From Galaxea fascicularis (lineage: Eukaryota; Cnidaria; Anthozoa; Scleractinia; Euphylliidae), in assembly GCA_948470475.1 (NCBI GenBank), contig OX419336.1, forward strand, positions 5,444,484 through 5,508,483: 64,000 bases of DNA, in the 5' to 3' direction. The position numbers were made by a program, and so were the translations under genes. Below, piece by piece: positions 44,667-55,739 of the stretch. The notes beneath the pieces are model-generated. The model was given only the letters and a program-made list of their open reading frames with translations. It did no database searches and was not told the origin of the DNA. Numbering within the stretch: position 1 is the first letter of the stretch; each line of letters opens with the position of its first letter.

Positions 44667-45257
44667 ATGGATAAGCTCAACGAACAAAAAGTTGAAACAA
44701 ACTCGAGATATCAAAGGGATATGGAGAGGTCCTTTGCAGTTATTTATCATAACCTGAAACGAATACGAGACGAAAAATCGAGTCAAGATTCTTTAGCCAG
44801 AAGAAGGAGGCATAGTGAGCCACAACTTCACTCGCCAAATCCGGCTTTTCTGCAAAAGTACGAGAATGTACAAACGTCTGGTCCTCGAAAGCAGAGAAGA
44901 GTGAGTTTCTCCAGTGTTGTGAATCACACATCGATACCAGAAACTCATGAGAACGGAACCAGTATTCAAAGAGACCAGATGAAAGAGGCAAGTCAAGATG
45001 GATTCATACGCAGGAGTCATAGCGACCCGCAATCGCCTGCGCCCATTCCTTCATTATTGCTAAAGCATAATGGCACTGTTTCCAGAGACGGGTTGAATTC
45101 GGAAACAAACAAAGCTTTGGATCAAAGAGCACACAAGAGAAAAGTGAATTTCTCTGATGGAATTGATCAGACCTTAGTTAAAGAATTCCATAGGTTAAGA
45201 ACTACAGATGATGAAGTATGTCATCTCCTCAAGGAAGAGACTACGGCCGAGAGATGA
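44667..45257 (+). CDS. RVxF-family protein 5 (subgroup C), 196 aa, internally duplicated
   Basis: This single-exon gene is the longest member. The ATG at 44667 gives the start MDKLNEQKVE, similar to copy 8 (MDKKTSS). The helix block is at residues 15-36 (YQRDMERSFAVIYHNLKRI). Two tandem modules follow, each pairing a kinase/14-3-3-type site with an RVxF-like motif. Module 1 is SQDSLARRRRHSEPQ (39-53) with KQRRVSFSS (75-83). Module 2 is SQDGFIRRSHSDPQ (109-122, exact R-S-x-S-x-P) with HKRKVNFSD (156-164). A Glu-rich tail follows. RRVS overlaps a PKA consensus, so phosphorylation could control docking. Two potential PP1 sites in one chain are unusual. The function is inferred from motifs only. 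Confidence 0.75.
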   Translation: MDKLNEQKVETNSRYQRDMERSFAVIYHNLKRIRDEKSSQDSLARRRRHSEPQLHSPNPAFLQKYENVQTSGPRKQRRVSFSSVVNHTSIPETHENGTSIQRDQMKEASQDGFIRRSHSDPQSPAPIPSLLLKHNGTVSRDGLNSETNKALDQRAHKRKVNFSDGIDQTLVKEFHRLRTTDDEVCHLLKEETTAER

Positions 45258-46755
45258 TCACACACTTGCCCCTTAACTAACCGGAGAAGACCGTTGCCTT
45301 AGTGAAGAGTGGAAATCAACTGCATTGGCGGTGCAGACGGCCTTCCGACCCTATGATAGTCGGTCGGCGCCCTAATCCTCGCTGAAACCCATCAGTGGAG
45401 TTCGAGAGCACAAAGGCTAGTCCACCACAAAAGGGCTTCATGTTGACGACTCTTTATTTTTGGAGCAATTGCTTGTTAATTGTCGATACACTACGACAAA
45501 ACTGATCCATGCAGCCAAGTAACCAAGTTCAATCACATTGTAGACGTCCCTATTATAATGGGGACACGTTCTCCGCTGGTTTATTTCATTAATTTCATTT
45601 AATATAGTTCAGCTATAACTATCGCTTCGTTTTACCAAGATCAGGAATGGGGATATTGACACAGTTTTCTATGACGGTTCTCCTGCATTCTAGGTATCAA
45701 GTTATGTAACAATGATTAATAATGCACAGTTCCATTACTCATAAGTTGAGTTCGTTAATAAGGGCTGTAGGCCATTTTAAAATGAGTTTAAGAGGGTTAT
45801 AGGAAATGAAGAGTGACAGTCAATATTTCGAGTCCATTGAAACGCAAATATTGTATTTTTTTGTCGTAATAGTTGGAAGAAATGATGGGTATCACGCCCC
45901 TCTCAGAAAACACTAACAAGATAAACAACCAGAACTTTCTAGAATACAAAGGCTCACCTGGAGCTTCGAAATGGATCTAGATTTGTAGTTAAATACGACA
46001 GTTTGACGCAAACATTCAGATTTAATATCTATCATTATTTCTCGTACATACAACAATGAACCAATTTGTTTCGCTATGTTTCTCCTGGTTATTTGCGAGG
46101 ACTTTGAATGCGAACATCGTAAAAAACCATTAATGTGTTGATAATGTGGATGCAATAATTTTCTCATGTGCTCGACGCTTTACATCACTTATGACATTTC
46201 ATTCATTTTGAGGTATTCCATCAAAATGTATGCCGAAAACAAAGATTAATCGAAAAAATAACCGCGTTCAGATATTAAAGAAAACAAAGTAGAGCGGCTT
46301 TGAAAAACGACTGTTAGAAATAATAAAACAGCACCCTCACTGACTAAGTGCTGCTCGTCTTGTTAAAATTGACGAGGCATGAGTGGATTAATTCGCCCAC
46401 ACCTTGATCTTCAATCCTTGCATTTTGCCTTGCATTTCCAAACTACACACTCTGGACTGAGCTTAGTGTAGACGAAGCATCAGTGTTTTTTATGGATTCA
46501 ATTAATATAGGGGTTTCTTCAGAATACAGGGGACACTTTTTTCCTTTAAAACGTTGCCTACAATTAAAATGAAAATGCCTGAAGAAAGCATTTTGATTGC
46601 CAGGGATGACTATAACCTAAAGCTGTTTGCGAAATAGGGGCCAGAGAGGGGAGGGAGCCTGTTCAAGAAAAGACCTAGCATGATTAATAAGAATTATTTA
46701 AGTATGCCAAAATTTGCTTTTGTCAACTGAGTTGGTAATATAAATTGGTCACCGT
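45258..46755. other. Intergenic after copy 5
   Basis: No gene or named repeat was supported. Confidence 0.4.
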
Positions 46756-46798
46756 ACAGGGATTCAAATAGCTGACGTTTTGAGCGTTAGACCTCACT
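46756..46798. repeat. Solo Penelope-type tail
   Basis: CACCGTACAGGGATTCAAAT then AGCTGACGTTTTGAGCGTTA matches one arm of the fold-back at 22344-22523. Confidence 0.6.
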
Positions 46799-47736
46799 TT
46801 TTTAATTTCTTTAGAAACTACCTCCATCATGCGCTTAAGCCGGCATGTTCCTCTGGCTTGAAGACGGCCTCATTTTGCCAAGCGATGTATGATACGGGGT
46901 AAAGAAATTGCATTTGTGCATATAATATCTGAGATTTCTTAGCCTGTGAACTCCGATTCCTTTATTAGCCGTGAGTAACCATATCTAATATCAAGTCCTT
47001 CGATAACAGATTGTTCCTTATCGCTGCTAGACGCTTTTATTCACACCAGGTTTTTTTTATCAGAAATAAAAGGAATCGAAACCGTGAGACCAGCTCTAAG
47101 TTCAGGTTCACTGGCTAAACTGAATGTATTCCCGGCTACAGTTCTGTTTAGTTTTAGTGGCTTTACATTCCGGCATAAAGGATAAATGATTGTCATAGTT
47201 GACACACGCTTCGCTCATCTAAAATTACAACTTGAAATTATTTTACTCACACGTGGCCGCAACGGCATAACTTTTAATCAAGTGTTCATTTAGGAATAAT
47301 TGCTTTCTACTCTTTGGGAACTGGCCACTGACCACCTAGTTGTGACCCTCGATTGCCAACGACTTTTAAATTCCGAGGTAGGCGAAATTAGGGTGAATTA
47401 ATCTCCGGCGAAGATTCTGCAGGAAATAACGACTAAGGAGTTGCTGACGTACGAAAATTGCAAGTGTTTGATTATGATGAAAAAGCACAGTTAATAAATT
47501 ATACAGCCGGAGCTCTCAATGTTTCGAAACAAACTGAAATCTTGTCTCCTACCAGAAATGGCAGGTTGTGAATTAACACAGACGTTAAACATGTTATCAT
47601 TTCTGCTTTGACAGATTGCAACGAACAACTGAACTAAATATGATCCATCTAAATGTGATCCATCGGCTCGAACCCTATGGTACCCGATCACGACTTACAA
47701 TCTACTTAACATAATCGGTCTTTTGTACGAAAGGAA

Positions 47737-47852
47737 GTCGCAATCTAGCCTCCTACGCAGACATTCTTTTGGTTCTTTTGGTTTTTTCCTCTGGGGAGGA
47801 AATATTGCGAGACGAGCCAAAAGAATGTCTGCGTAGGAGGCTAGTCGCAATC
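47737..47852. mobile_element. 98-bp MITE with 27-bp TIRs and 9-bp target duplication
   Basis: A perfect 27-bp inverted repeat (TAGCCTCCTACGCAGACATT + CTTTTGG) at 47746-47772 and 47817-47843 encloses a 44-bp centre. GTCGCAATC stands directly outside both ends (47737-47745 and 47844-47852), a 9-bp target duplication of the size made by Mutator-type transposases. It sits 8 bp upstream of the ATG of family copy 6. Confidence 0.9.
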
Positions 47853-47859
47853 TCAAGAG

Positions 47860-48167
47860 ATGCAAAATTTCACTTTGTCGCCGCAACTGGAAACCGGCAA
47901 CTGGAAACCGCAAAAGACAAGAGGAGTGGATCTGGTTATCAGAGGGAAATTAATAGATCCTTTGCCGTGATTTATCACAATCTCAAACGGATTCGCGAAG
48001 AAACTGCTCGGGGAGGGAAGAGCGGTAGTCAAACGCACTCTCATACCCTTGGATGGCGGCTGCCAATTGCGCCTCTTAGAGACAAGTCACAGTCCTTGGA
48101 GGAGGTTCCTCCGCAGACAATGAACAGAAAAGTAAGCTTTTCCCTCGATACACTAGTCATTTCGTGA
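47860..48167 (+). pseudogene. RVxF-family copy 6 (subgroup C), frame-shifted
   Basis: The conserved frame holds SGYQREINRSFAVIYHNLKRI and ends with NRKVSFSLDTLVIS at 48167, but it contains no ATG. The only plausible ATG, 47860, is in another frame. Between them, GCAACTGGAAACCG occurs twice in tandem (47883-47896, 47897-47910). Counting out one 14-bp copy would place the ATG in frame with the helix block and give a normal-length N-terminus, so the duplication explains the break. A MITE also sits 8 bp before the ATG. The RVxF-like motif is KVSF, and no RRHS module is clear (KSQSLEE). A spliced upstream exon is an alternative, but I see no convincing one. Confidence 0.7.
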
Positions 48168-49563
48168 TCTAGCCGGGCATAAAACGTTTCTTTAATCGAA
48201 AGCAATTTTAGTGGAAATTACGGTTGCTGCTTTCCTTGTTCAAGGATCGATAACAAGATGAAACGCAAGACTGAATGGACATCAGTTCTGGGTACGTGAT
48301 TTCATGTTACTTTCAACGTTGCAAAGGGAGACTGAGGGACCTTTTAATTAATCTGACGAGGCACCTGGGTTTTGGAAAAGCACATAAAGGAGCCAAGCAG
48401 GAAAGGAGGAGAGGAAAAATTCACAAAAATATTTTTCTCAAATGGAATCCATGGATTATTCACCTTCAGTATATTGTTTATCGTACACGACACATTAATT
48501 TCAGACAATGCCAGGCAATTACCTAAGCCTTGCCGCCGGGAGCCGGACCATGACTTTGTCAGTAATGTTTTGATTTTTTTCGTTGGTTTTGGAACACAAA
48601 ATAAACAAACTACTTTACTGAGTATGTACAGGAAGTACAGTGAAAGATCTTTCCAGTCTGAAAGGTAGCCACAGGAATGTGGAACCGGTACATGTTGAAA
48701 TACCGAGGGGCGAACCTTTTAAAGCGAAGCAAAACATTTAAAAATTTAAAACCGTCTCATGCAGATTAATATTTCGGATTAGCCCCGGGCGAAATTCGCT
48801 CCTGGTTGGTGTGGATTAACCAAACTCCAAATTTAACTGTTTATCTATCTGCCGAAAGCAACTCATCCGCCACGGATAGAAATTACATGTTAGGACAAAA
48901 CGAACCATTTCATCACTGTTCGTTTCAGTCGTTCGGCAACGAGCCAGTGACAAAAATGTGTCACAAGTGAACGGTGATGATAAGATCCGATAATGGCTCG
49001 CTTTTGGATATTTTAGAGAGCCTGTAAGCTGTAGATTAATGGATTTTTAAAAACGCCGGAAACAAAGACACTTAAATACAAATTCAATATCACGCTATTG
49101 TATAGAGAACAATTCACTCACGAGAACACAAGTAAATTGTAATATAAGTCCTACGATGCGTAAAAGTAGTGACTGTTTTAACAATCATATAGCAGCTTTA
49201 TAAGATGACTCTCGAAAATATGTAAGCCATTCAGTCCTGACTTCACTGGAAAATTTCGCGAAAGAGTTCGTTTCTGAACTTCTAAAAGATTCCTTTATCC
49301 AAAACCTGCGAAAAGACTCTTTCAAGCGGAGTAACAAATCATTGTTTGACAAGACGCAATTGTTGGGAACATCTCTTTACACCGATTTTTAGTTTCCTTT
49401 ATGAGCGCAGCGCGCACCCAAGTTTGTCTTCAAAACAGAGATCGATGATCATTTCGATATTAGAAGTTACGGGTGCTTTCGCATGCATTCATGTTCGTCA
49501 AAGAACATGTTGCTTTTTGGGTGCAGTGAGCTCTTTCACCGTGTGTTGGGCCGTTGCTATCGG
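48168..49563. other. Intergenic, nothing recognised
   Basis: The short frames lack domains. Confidence 0.4.
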
Positions 49564-49773
49564 TTAACCCTTAAACTCCCAAGATCTGATCATCAATGCT
49601 CCTTTCTAGCTGCTATAAAGTTCCTTGTACATAAGTTAAGACGTTTTGGGCTATTTCAAGAAAGCATCCTCCGGCTGATCAGTTTGTCTATTCTCATCAC
49701 TTGTCTGCTGGACAATGCATTGATGTCATTAGGAGAAGTCATGCTAATCAAGTCTGGGAGTTAAAAGGATTAA
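49564..49773. mobile_element. MITE, ~210 bp
   Basis: The left end TTAACCCTTAAACTCCCA matches the complement of the right end TGGGAGTTAAAAGGATTAA. An AGATCTGATCATCAATGCTC-type body follows. This end sequence type is common in coral repeats, from memory. Confidence 0.7.
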
Positions 49774-50381
49774 TGAAACTGAAATAATAACTCTCAACAA
49801 AACACACTGGGTATAAAAATCTATATTAAATAATTTATACTGATCAAAAGGACACGTGGTCTTTCAGTGGGAATTATGATGGCGCTATGGAAGTTACAAA
49901 AACAACAGTCTAGATCAAAGTTATGAAATAATGTTTTTTGAACTTTTGAAAGGTCATTAAATAACAAAAGAGATCGGATCTTGGGTTCGTTGGAGACTGA
50001 CAGAGCCTCAAAGCTTTCCAGCTAATCTTGCTCTCCAAGCATGGACCGCGGCGAAAAGGTGTTGAAAACCCCATAGCGATTTTGATTCATAAACACTATG
50101 TCGGTGGTTTGACTCTGTCGAACCAGTATAGTTTCTTTTTTGCGTTTTTTCAAAACTGTATTGTGCTTTCCTCGATCAGCTGTGTGATTAATGGTATGCA
50201 TCTTATAAAAATATAATCAGGTGGCCATTTAGACAAAGGCAAAGTAGTGGGCAATATCAGAGACTCGTTATTCGTACCTTGTTAATTACATAACACGCTA
50301 CACAAGCAGACACAAGTTAGGCCTCTCTGGAGCAAACAGAAAGTTTGAGAAGTTAACGAAAATCATTATCTCTGGAAAGCC

Positions 50382-50714
50382 ATGAACCGTGAAGCAGTAA
50401 CTCGCACTGAGCGAAAAGTGGAAAACAATGCGAAATACCAGAGGGGTATCGAAAAGTCTTTTGCAGTTATTTACCACAATCTAAAGCGCATCCAGGAAGA
50501 TGACAACTCAAGTCGAAATAACTTGCTACACAGAAGGCATAGCCAGACTGTACTACCGACCGCTGGGCCTGTAAAGCTAAACAGGCATAAAAGCAATTCT
50601 CTGAAAGAGAGATCGGTTTGTGTAGGCAACCAATTAAGTAACGATACAAGGAAAGCTAAGAAAAGAGTGCATTTCTGCGACCATGTGAGAGACTGGGAAA
50701 AAGATGGAGTTTGA
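50382..50714 (+). CDS. RVxF-family protein 7 (subgroup C), 110 aa
   Basis: This single-exon gene has its ATG in the context AAAGCCATGA, like copy 8 (AAAGCCATGG). The helix block is at residues 19-40 (YQRGIEKSFAVIYHNLKRIQ). Note G22 where all other copies have an acidic residue. LLHRRHSQTV (48-57) is the basophilic-kinase-type site, without the following proline. KKRVHFCDHV (93-102) is the RVxF-like motif, with Cys replacing the usual Ser after Phe. The tail is acidic and basic mixed. A tandem duplication of ~314 bp begins 30 bp after the stop. PP1 docking is inferred. Confidence 0.75.
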   Translation: MNREAVTRTERKVENNAKYQRGIEKSFAVIYHNLKRIQEDDNSSRNNLLHRRHSQTVLPTAGPVKLNRHKSNSLKERSVCVGNQLSNDTRKAKKRVHFCDHVRDWEKDGV

Positions 50715-50743
50715 AATGCAGTAAGTCAACATACCCCTTGACT

Positions 50744-51371
50744 CCTCGTCTTCGACAGTCATTTTCGTTTGAAAGTCTTGTGACCAACAGGGTCGGCCTC
50801 TTCGATCAACGGCGGAACGTCACAGCAACGCTGCTGGCTTTGTTTTACATATCATACTGATATATAAGGTGAACAATGATATCTTTACTATAAACATAAA
50901 CTAGATCACTTCCCAAATTCAGCTAAATATTGGGAATAAACAAATGCAACCATTTGTCACGCGTTTAAGGGGTATATTATTTGCTTCATGAACTTCGTTG
51001 AAACTAGCAGATTAGTCAGGTAAAACAGGCCTTATGATCAAATTCTACTATCTGTGGTCTTGTCTTTTCGATGGTCATTTTTGTTTGTAGTTTTTGCGAC
51101 CAACAGTATTGGCCACTATAACAGTGGAACCTTATAGCAACGCTGTTTTGTTTCAAACATTATACTGATAAACAATGGTAAAAAATGCAGATATTCAACC
51201 ACAAACATAAGGCAGATAAAAAAAACATAAATTCAGCTTAGTACTTGGAAAAGCACATGAAGACAATTCTCCGGTATGCGTTTAAGGAGTAACTTATTTG
51301 ATTTATGAACTTCATTGACACTAGCACAAGAAATTCATGTAAAATAAAGCATTATGATCACATTCTCTATC
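50744..51371. repeat. ~314-bp tandem duplication 3' of copy 7
   Basis: Two adjacent diverged copies share, in order, GTCATTTT.GTTTG, GACCAACAG, GCAACGCTG, CATACTGATA-type, CACAAACATAA-type, ATTCAGCT, GCGTTTAAGG, ATGAACTTC.TTGA and ATTATGATCA-type blocks, with a constant offset near 314 bp. They may include the 3' UTR of copy 7. Confidence 0.75.
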
Positions 51372-53739
51372 TATAGGCCGTGCAACAGGCCATACCACTA
51401 TTTGTCAATTAGCAGCTTATAGCTGCGTACACTTGTGATGAATGTTTCAGTCTTACGGATGTTTCAAGGTGCCGGTGGTGTCTTTTAAAAGTGCCTGAGT
51501 TATATGCCATACCAAACCAGCTTCAGAGCAGAGGCTTCTTTCAGTATAGAAAAATGTATTAATTGTTTTTTCCGTTTTGTAAGTATGCATGGATGAAGGT
51601 AGACAAAAAGGTAGAAATTCCTAGCAAACCGCAAACACATTGTACCATAAAGTACAAAGTGTTTGCGTACGATATGATGCTCCAAATGTGACCCTTTAAG
51701 CGTACTCATTTGAAGCGTACTCATGTTAACAGATTCTTCACAACAATTATTAATTATAACAGAATTCTGGTTGCGGTTGCCAAAAGTCTGCTGAAGAAAT
51801 ACTGAGCTGAAGCCCAAAGAGTAATATTGCATAGAATTAAAAATTATTCAGAGGTTCTAAGAGTTTTTTTCACTCATGATATGCATCAGCAAAAGGCTTA
51901 ATCGTTATAACTTATAAAATGTTAATTGTCAAGCTGAAAAACCAAGAATAAACAATAATTATAAATATCAAAGTGCAATTGCTGCATGCAAGTATACTTT
52001 TTTTTTATAATAACATCTAATTAATTTTGGAGCTAAGGCTGAATGTTTTAACTTTGTTTTGGCGATTTGAGCCTGAAAACGTTCTTATTCTTAAGTTACA
52101 TGGTATAGTATTTCAATAAATCAATGCGGACTTGACCAGGAAACCTCAAGTTTGTTACATGCGGCTTGAACAGTTTGCTCTGTTGCCGCGAACAAGATGT
52201 CGGGCCAGCCAACTATGAATAAATTTGGCTTTACAATGAGCATTGCACACAGAGGCTCACATGACAACGCAACAAAGAGAAATGAACAAAATAAAGACGT
52301 CCTTTCCGACTCTCAGCCTGGGTATGTTCTTAACACGTTCTTGGCTAATCTCGGCCTCAACGTTCTTATAAAAAAGTTTCTTTTAAAATATTACATTCTT
52401 ACAGATGTTTCGAGGTGATCGTGCATTTTACAGAGACTGATGTTTATGCAGATCTACAAAACAAAATCAAACAAAGAAACAAACGACTAAAAAGGCACCG
52501 GTGCTGTTTCACCTTCTCAAGTTGAATAAAATCAATGCCGACTTCCAACTGAGTTCTCCTCGGCTATGCACAAACAAACAACGCGCTAAACCTGAAACAA
52601 TCTGCTTCAGAACTGAACCTCCCCTTTTAATTAATTGATGTTAGTTTAGAGCAGTTTTCATTTGATTGTCGGAAAAGAAAAACAAAAGAAATCTTACTCC
52701 AGCCAATCACAACAGTGCAATGAGCCATTCAGAATTAAAAGCAATTATATGTAGCCGGCGCCAAGTACGGGAAAATACTCGAGTGCAAGTACGGACTCGG
52801 GTTTTGGTTTGGCTTCTTATTGGTTGAGAAAGTGGTGCGATGTTTGCTGGCCAATCACATAGCGAAGCGATGCAAAACGAAACCAAACGCAATTACCTTT
52901 TGATGCTCAAATGAAAACCGCTCTTATCGCAAAAATCGGGCGGCAGTGATAATGAATGTGGGAGCAGAGCTGCGGAAGCTTATAATCTCGCATGGCTTTT
53001 TTTCTATCTTACACAACAATAATCATTAGGCTAGATTGCCCCTTACAACGCACAGACAGAAATCATCACTGGCGAATCAACTCGTTTTGTGTTTCTTTTT
53101 ATCGTATGCTCCCTAGGGCACATAGTTCCCCTCGAGTAATACGCAGACAGAAATCCTGGCCCTAATCCACTTGATGACTGTGCTTCCCAATCAATTCTGA
53201 TTTACAACTGGATTCTCCTTACTGACCAAAGACTGCGCTGAAAACGAAACAATTTTCTTTAAAACTAAACCTCTCCCTTTCATTAATTGATGTTTTGGTC
53301 GTTGGTGTATACCTAACTCCGGGAGCAAAGCTGGGGAAGCTAACCGATCAACTCAGTCATTTTGCAATGTTTTTTGTTTTGTACGCTTCCTCGCGTATTT
53401 GCCACAACAATAGACAAGTTTGCCGCTTATAACAAGCAGGCAAAAGTCATGTTATCTTTGTCGATTGATATGTGAGGCTTTGTACGGCCCTAATCAGTGA
53501 TCTGTTGCTAAATACAAGTGTTTACGAATTATTCGACAGACTCGTCACGTGACGGGAAGGGGCACATTCTCGATTCACATAAGTTCTGCTTCTCATTCCC
53601 AATAAGTATGTTTCCATGCATTTGATTTACGGTCGGAAACTGTACTGATAGGGTTTTACCAGAGAATCCGGAGGAGCTACCAATTGCGAAGGCCAAATGA
53701 AGGGTAAGCCGGAAAAATAAATACAGGCACGGACCTTAG
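51372..53739. other. Intergenic before copy 8
   Basis: A 73-codon ATG frame at 52197-52418 has no paralogue or domain and is not called. A stretch near 52690-52900 (ATTGGTT ... CCAATCAC) resembles 10560-10620 and may be a shared repeat. Confidence 0.35.
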
Positions 53740-53744
53740 GCGAA

Positions 53745-53812
53745 GCTGTCGCTATTGGTTTGTCTATCTCCAACCAGCCGTAAAACTTTCTCGTATCTTC
53801 TTATATAAAATG
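53745..53812 (+). promoter_or_regulatory. Possible promoter of copy 8
   Basis: ATTGGTTTGTC (an inverted CCAAT) lies ~208 bp before the ATG, and TTATATAAAA at 53801-53810 is a TATA-like element ~160 bp before it. The layout resembles copies 9 and 11. Confidence 0.35.
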
Positions 53813-53962
53813 CATTACATAAATTACTGCCATAGACGGCGGGTACTTGGCAATACATAATCATAGAACATTTTGATGTCGTTTTTGTACTGATTGACAT
53901 GCACACCCTAATAGGTGAACGCTTTTGTTTATTTGATGAACTAATTGTTACCTTTGAAAGCC

Positions 53963-54265
53963 ATGGATAAGAAAACGTCCAGTACGCGAAAAGTGAACAA
54001 CAACTTGAAATACCAGAGGGATATGGAGAGGTCCTTTGCAGTTATTTACCACAATCTCAAGCGTATTCAAGATGACGGCAAATCAGGCCAGGTTCAATTC
54101 ACACCGCGACGACATAGTGAGTCACAAAAGACTGCGGCCGATTCTGTATTACAGAATAAGCACAACAACGGTTTTCATCGAGAGAGATCGCGATCTGAAA
54201 CCAACCAAAGTTACGAACAGAGAATAAATAAGAAAAGAGTCAGTTTCTCCGATGTTGCCGGCTAA
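53963..54265 (+). CDS. RVxF-family protein 8 (subgroup C), 100 aa
   Basis: This single-exon gene has its ATG at 53963 (GCCATGG, a strong start context). The upstream six codons of the open frame lack an ATG. The helix block is at residues 17-38 (YQRDMERSFAVIYHNLKRI, identical to copy 5). TPRRHSESQ (47-55) and RERSRSETN (73-81) are basic Ser sites. KKRVSFSDVAG (90-100) ends the protein, so the RVxF-like motif is five residues from the C-terminus. KKRVS also fits basophilic kinases. It is compact and hydrophilic, with no targeting signal. It is the clearest minimal example of the three-part layout. PP1 docking is inferred. Confidence 0.78.
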   Translation: MDKKTSSTRKVNNNLKYQRDMERSFAVIYHNLKRIQDDGKSGQVQFTPRRHSESQKTAADSVLQNKHNNGFHRERSRSETNQSYEQRINKKRVSFSDVAG

Positions 54266-55514
54266 GCATTGACTTCAGGCCTTGAGACAACAATCGCAGA
54301 CCAAGTGAGAGAACAAGAAGCAAGCCAAGTTGAGTCAACGTAGCAAACTGAGCCTATTTAAAAATGTCCTTATGTGTTGGTTGTTGCTGCCTGTCACCAA
54401 CTAGTTCCGCCATTTTTCACATCGAAACTTGTAATGTACGTCGCATTGTCATGTTGCTTAAACCTTACAAAAGCTGGGGGAGGGGGGTCAGTAATTTAGT
54501 GTGCAAATCGAAAGGGGCAAAATTCGATAGGTATTACTTCATTTCATTTACTCGCCGCTTGCCGAGTCAAAAACAGATTTCTCCCCTACCAGGCAAGGTA
54601 ACTGCCAGAGGCAACCAAGGAACTATTAGTGGAGTTCAATGACCCGAGGTTTTGCCGCCAGAATCACGGAAAAAGTGGGAACACGAAAAGGAAAGGGTTT
54701 CCTTCCTTGTTTTGATCGCGAATTAAACTGGAGTTATTTGCAGTCAGGCTTGTTGCCTCATTGCACTTGACCAAAATCTACAAAGCACAATCGGAGAGGT
54801 TACAATATATGGGCTTCTATCAAAGGGTTTGTTTTTCGTGAAGGAAAAATGTTGTTGATTAATGAATAGGGTTTGAAGTCTTTGTAAAGAAATGTCAGTG
54901 TAAAGTTTCTGATTAAGTTATATCAAGAGGAAATTTCCAAATATGCAGTCGTTATTTGTTGACGCAACGCCAGTTCCGCTGAAGGTTATCATCATTCGAG
55001 AATTCGTAATGTTCACAAGCTGCAACAATCGCCTAAATTATTAAGCGAAAGTATTTACAATGTTTCAGCCTACTTGCCAAAGCAAACCTACAACAAGTTA
55101 TCAGGGTGGATTCTTACGTTCTACAACACTGAATTGAGTGGCACAATTATTACACAATTATTACACGTTATAGTAAGACAAGCAAAATTTCTCATGCTAG
55201 TCGCCTTTTTCCCGCGCATCGGATGGCTAAAGGGTGCCATTTTTATTGATTTTATATTCTGTAGATTAAATAAATACTCATCTCCAATAGGAGGCCAAAG
55301 CCCAGCCAAGGAAAAAAACGCACATGAGCCTACCACGATTGGTTTTATTTTCGGTAGCCAAGACAAAGTGGTAAGAGTTTTGTTAACCAATGACAGCACA
55401 GAAAGACAAAACCGCAGTAAATTTAAATGCGAATTAAGTTCTACATTCAAATGAAAACTACTCCATATTTATATCTACGCATGATTCAACTGAGCTTTGG
55501 TAGGAATCGCGCTT
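54266..55514. other. Intergenic before copy 9
   Basis: A 126-codon frame at 55074-55454 lacks an ATG start at its beginning, a domain or a paralogue and is not called. Confidence 0.35.
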
Positions 55515-55622
55515 ACAAACAACCTGTTGTGGCCATCGCTTGAACGACAAAGACCAATCAGGCTCTGGTCTGAGTTTGTTTCTTATATTTGGAGGGTAAT
55601 GAGGGTCAAATATATGTTACTC
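55515..55622 (+). promoter_or_regulatory. Conserved CCAAT promoter block of copy 9
   Basis: ACAAACAAC, CATCG..TGA.CGAC, ACCAATCAG, a TATATTT-type stretch and ATGTTACTC occur in the same order as in 61531-61612 before copy 11. The CCAATCAG lies ~186 bp before the ATG in both (187 in copy 11). Confidence 0.65.
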
Positions 55623-55739
55623 TTCATAAGGATTCCGTTGCCTTAGTGGCGTCATTGCACATGTACAGTTATACGCGTCACATTGTCGAGTGGTAAGTTA
55701 TCGGCGAATGTAAAGCTATAAACTCTAGAACTAATCACC

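Noticed and set aside
52197..52418. 73-codon ATG frame with a GTATGT donor-like site
   Set aside because: No second exon, homologue or conserved motif was found.
55074..55454. 126-codon frame upstream of copy 9
   Set aside because: It opens without an ATG, has overlapping frames of similar length on the other strand and no recognisable domain.
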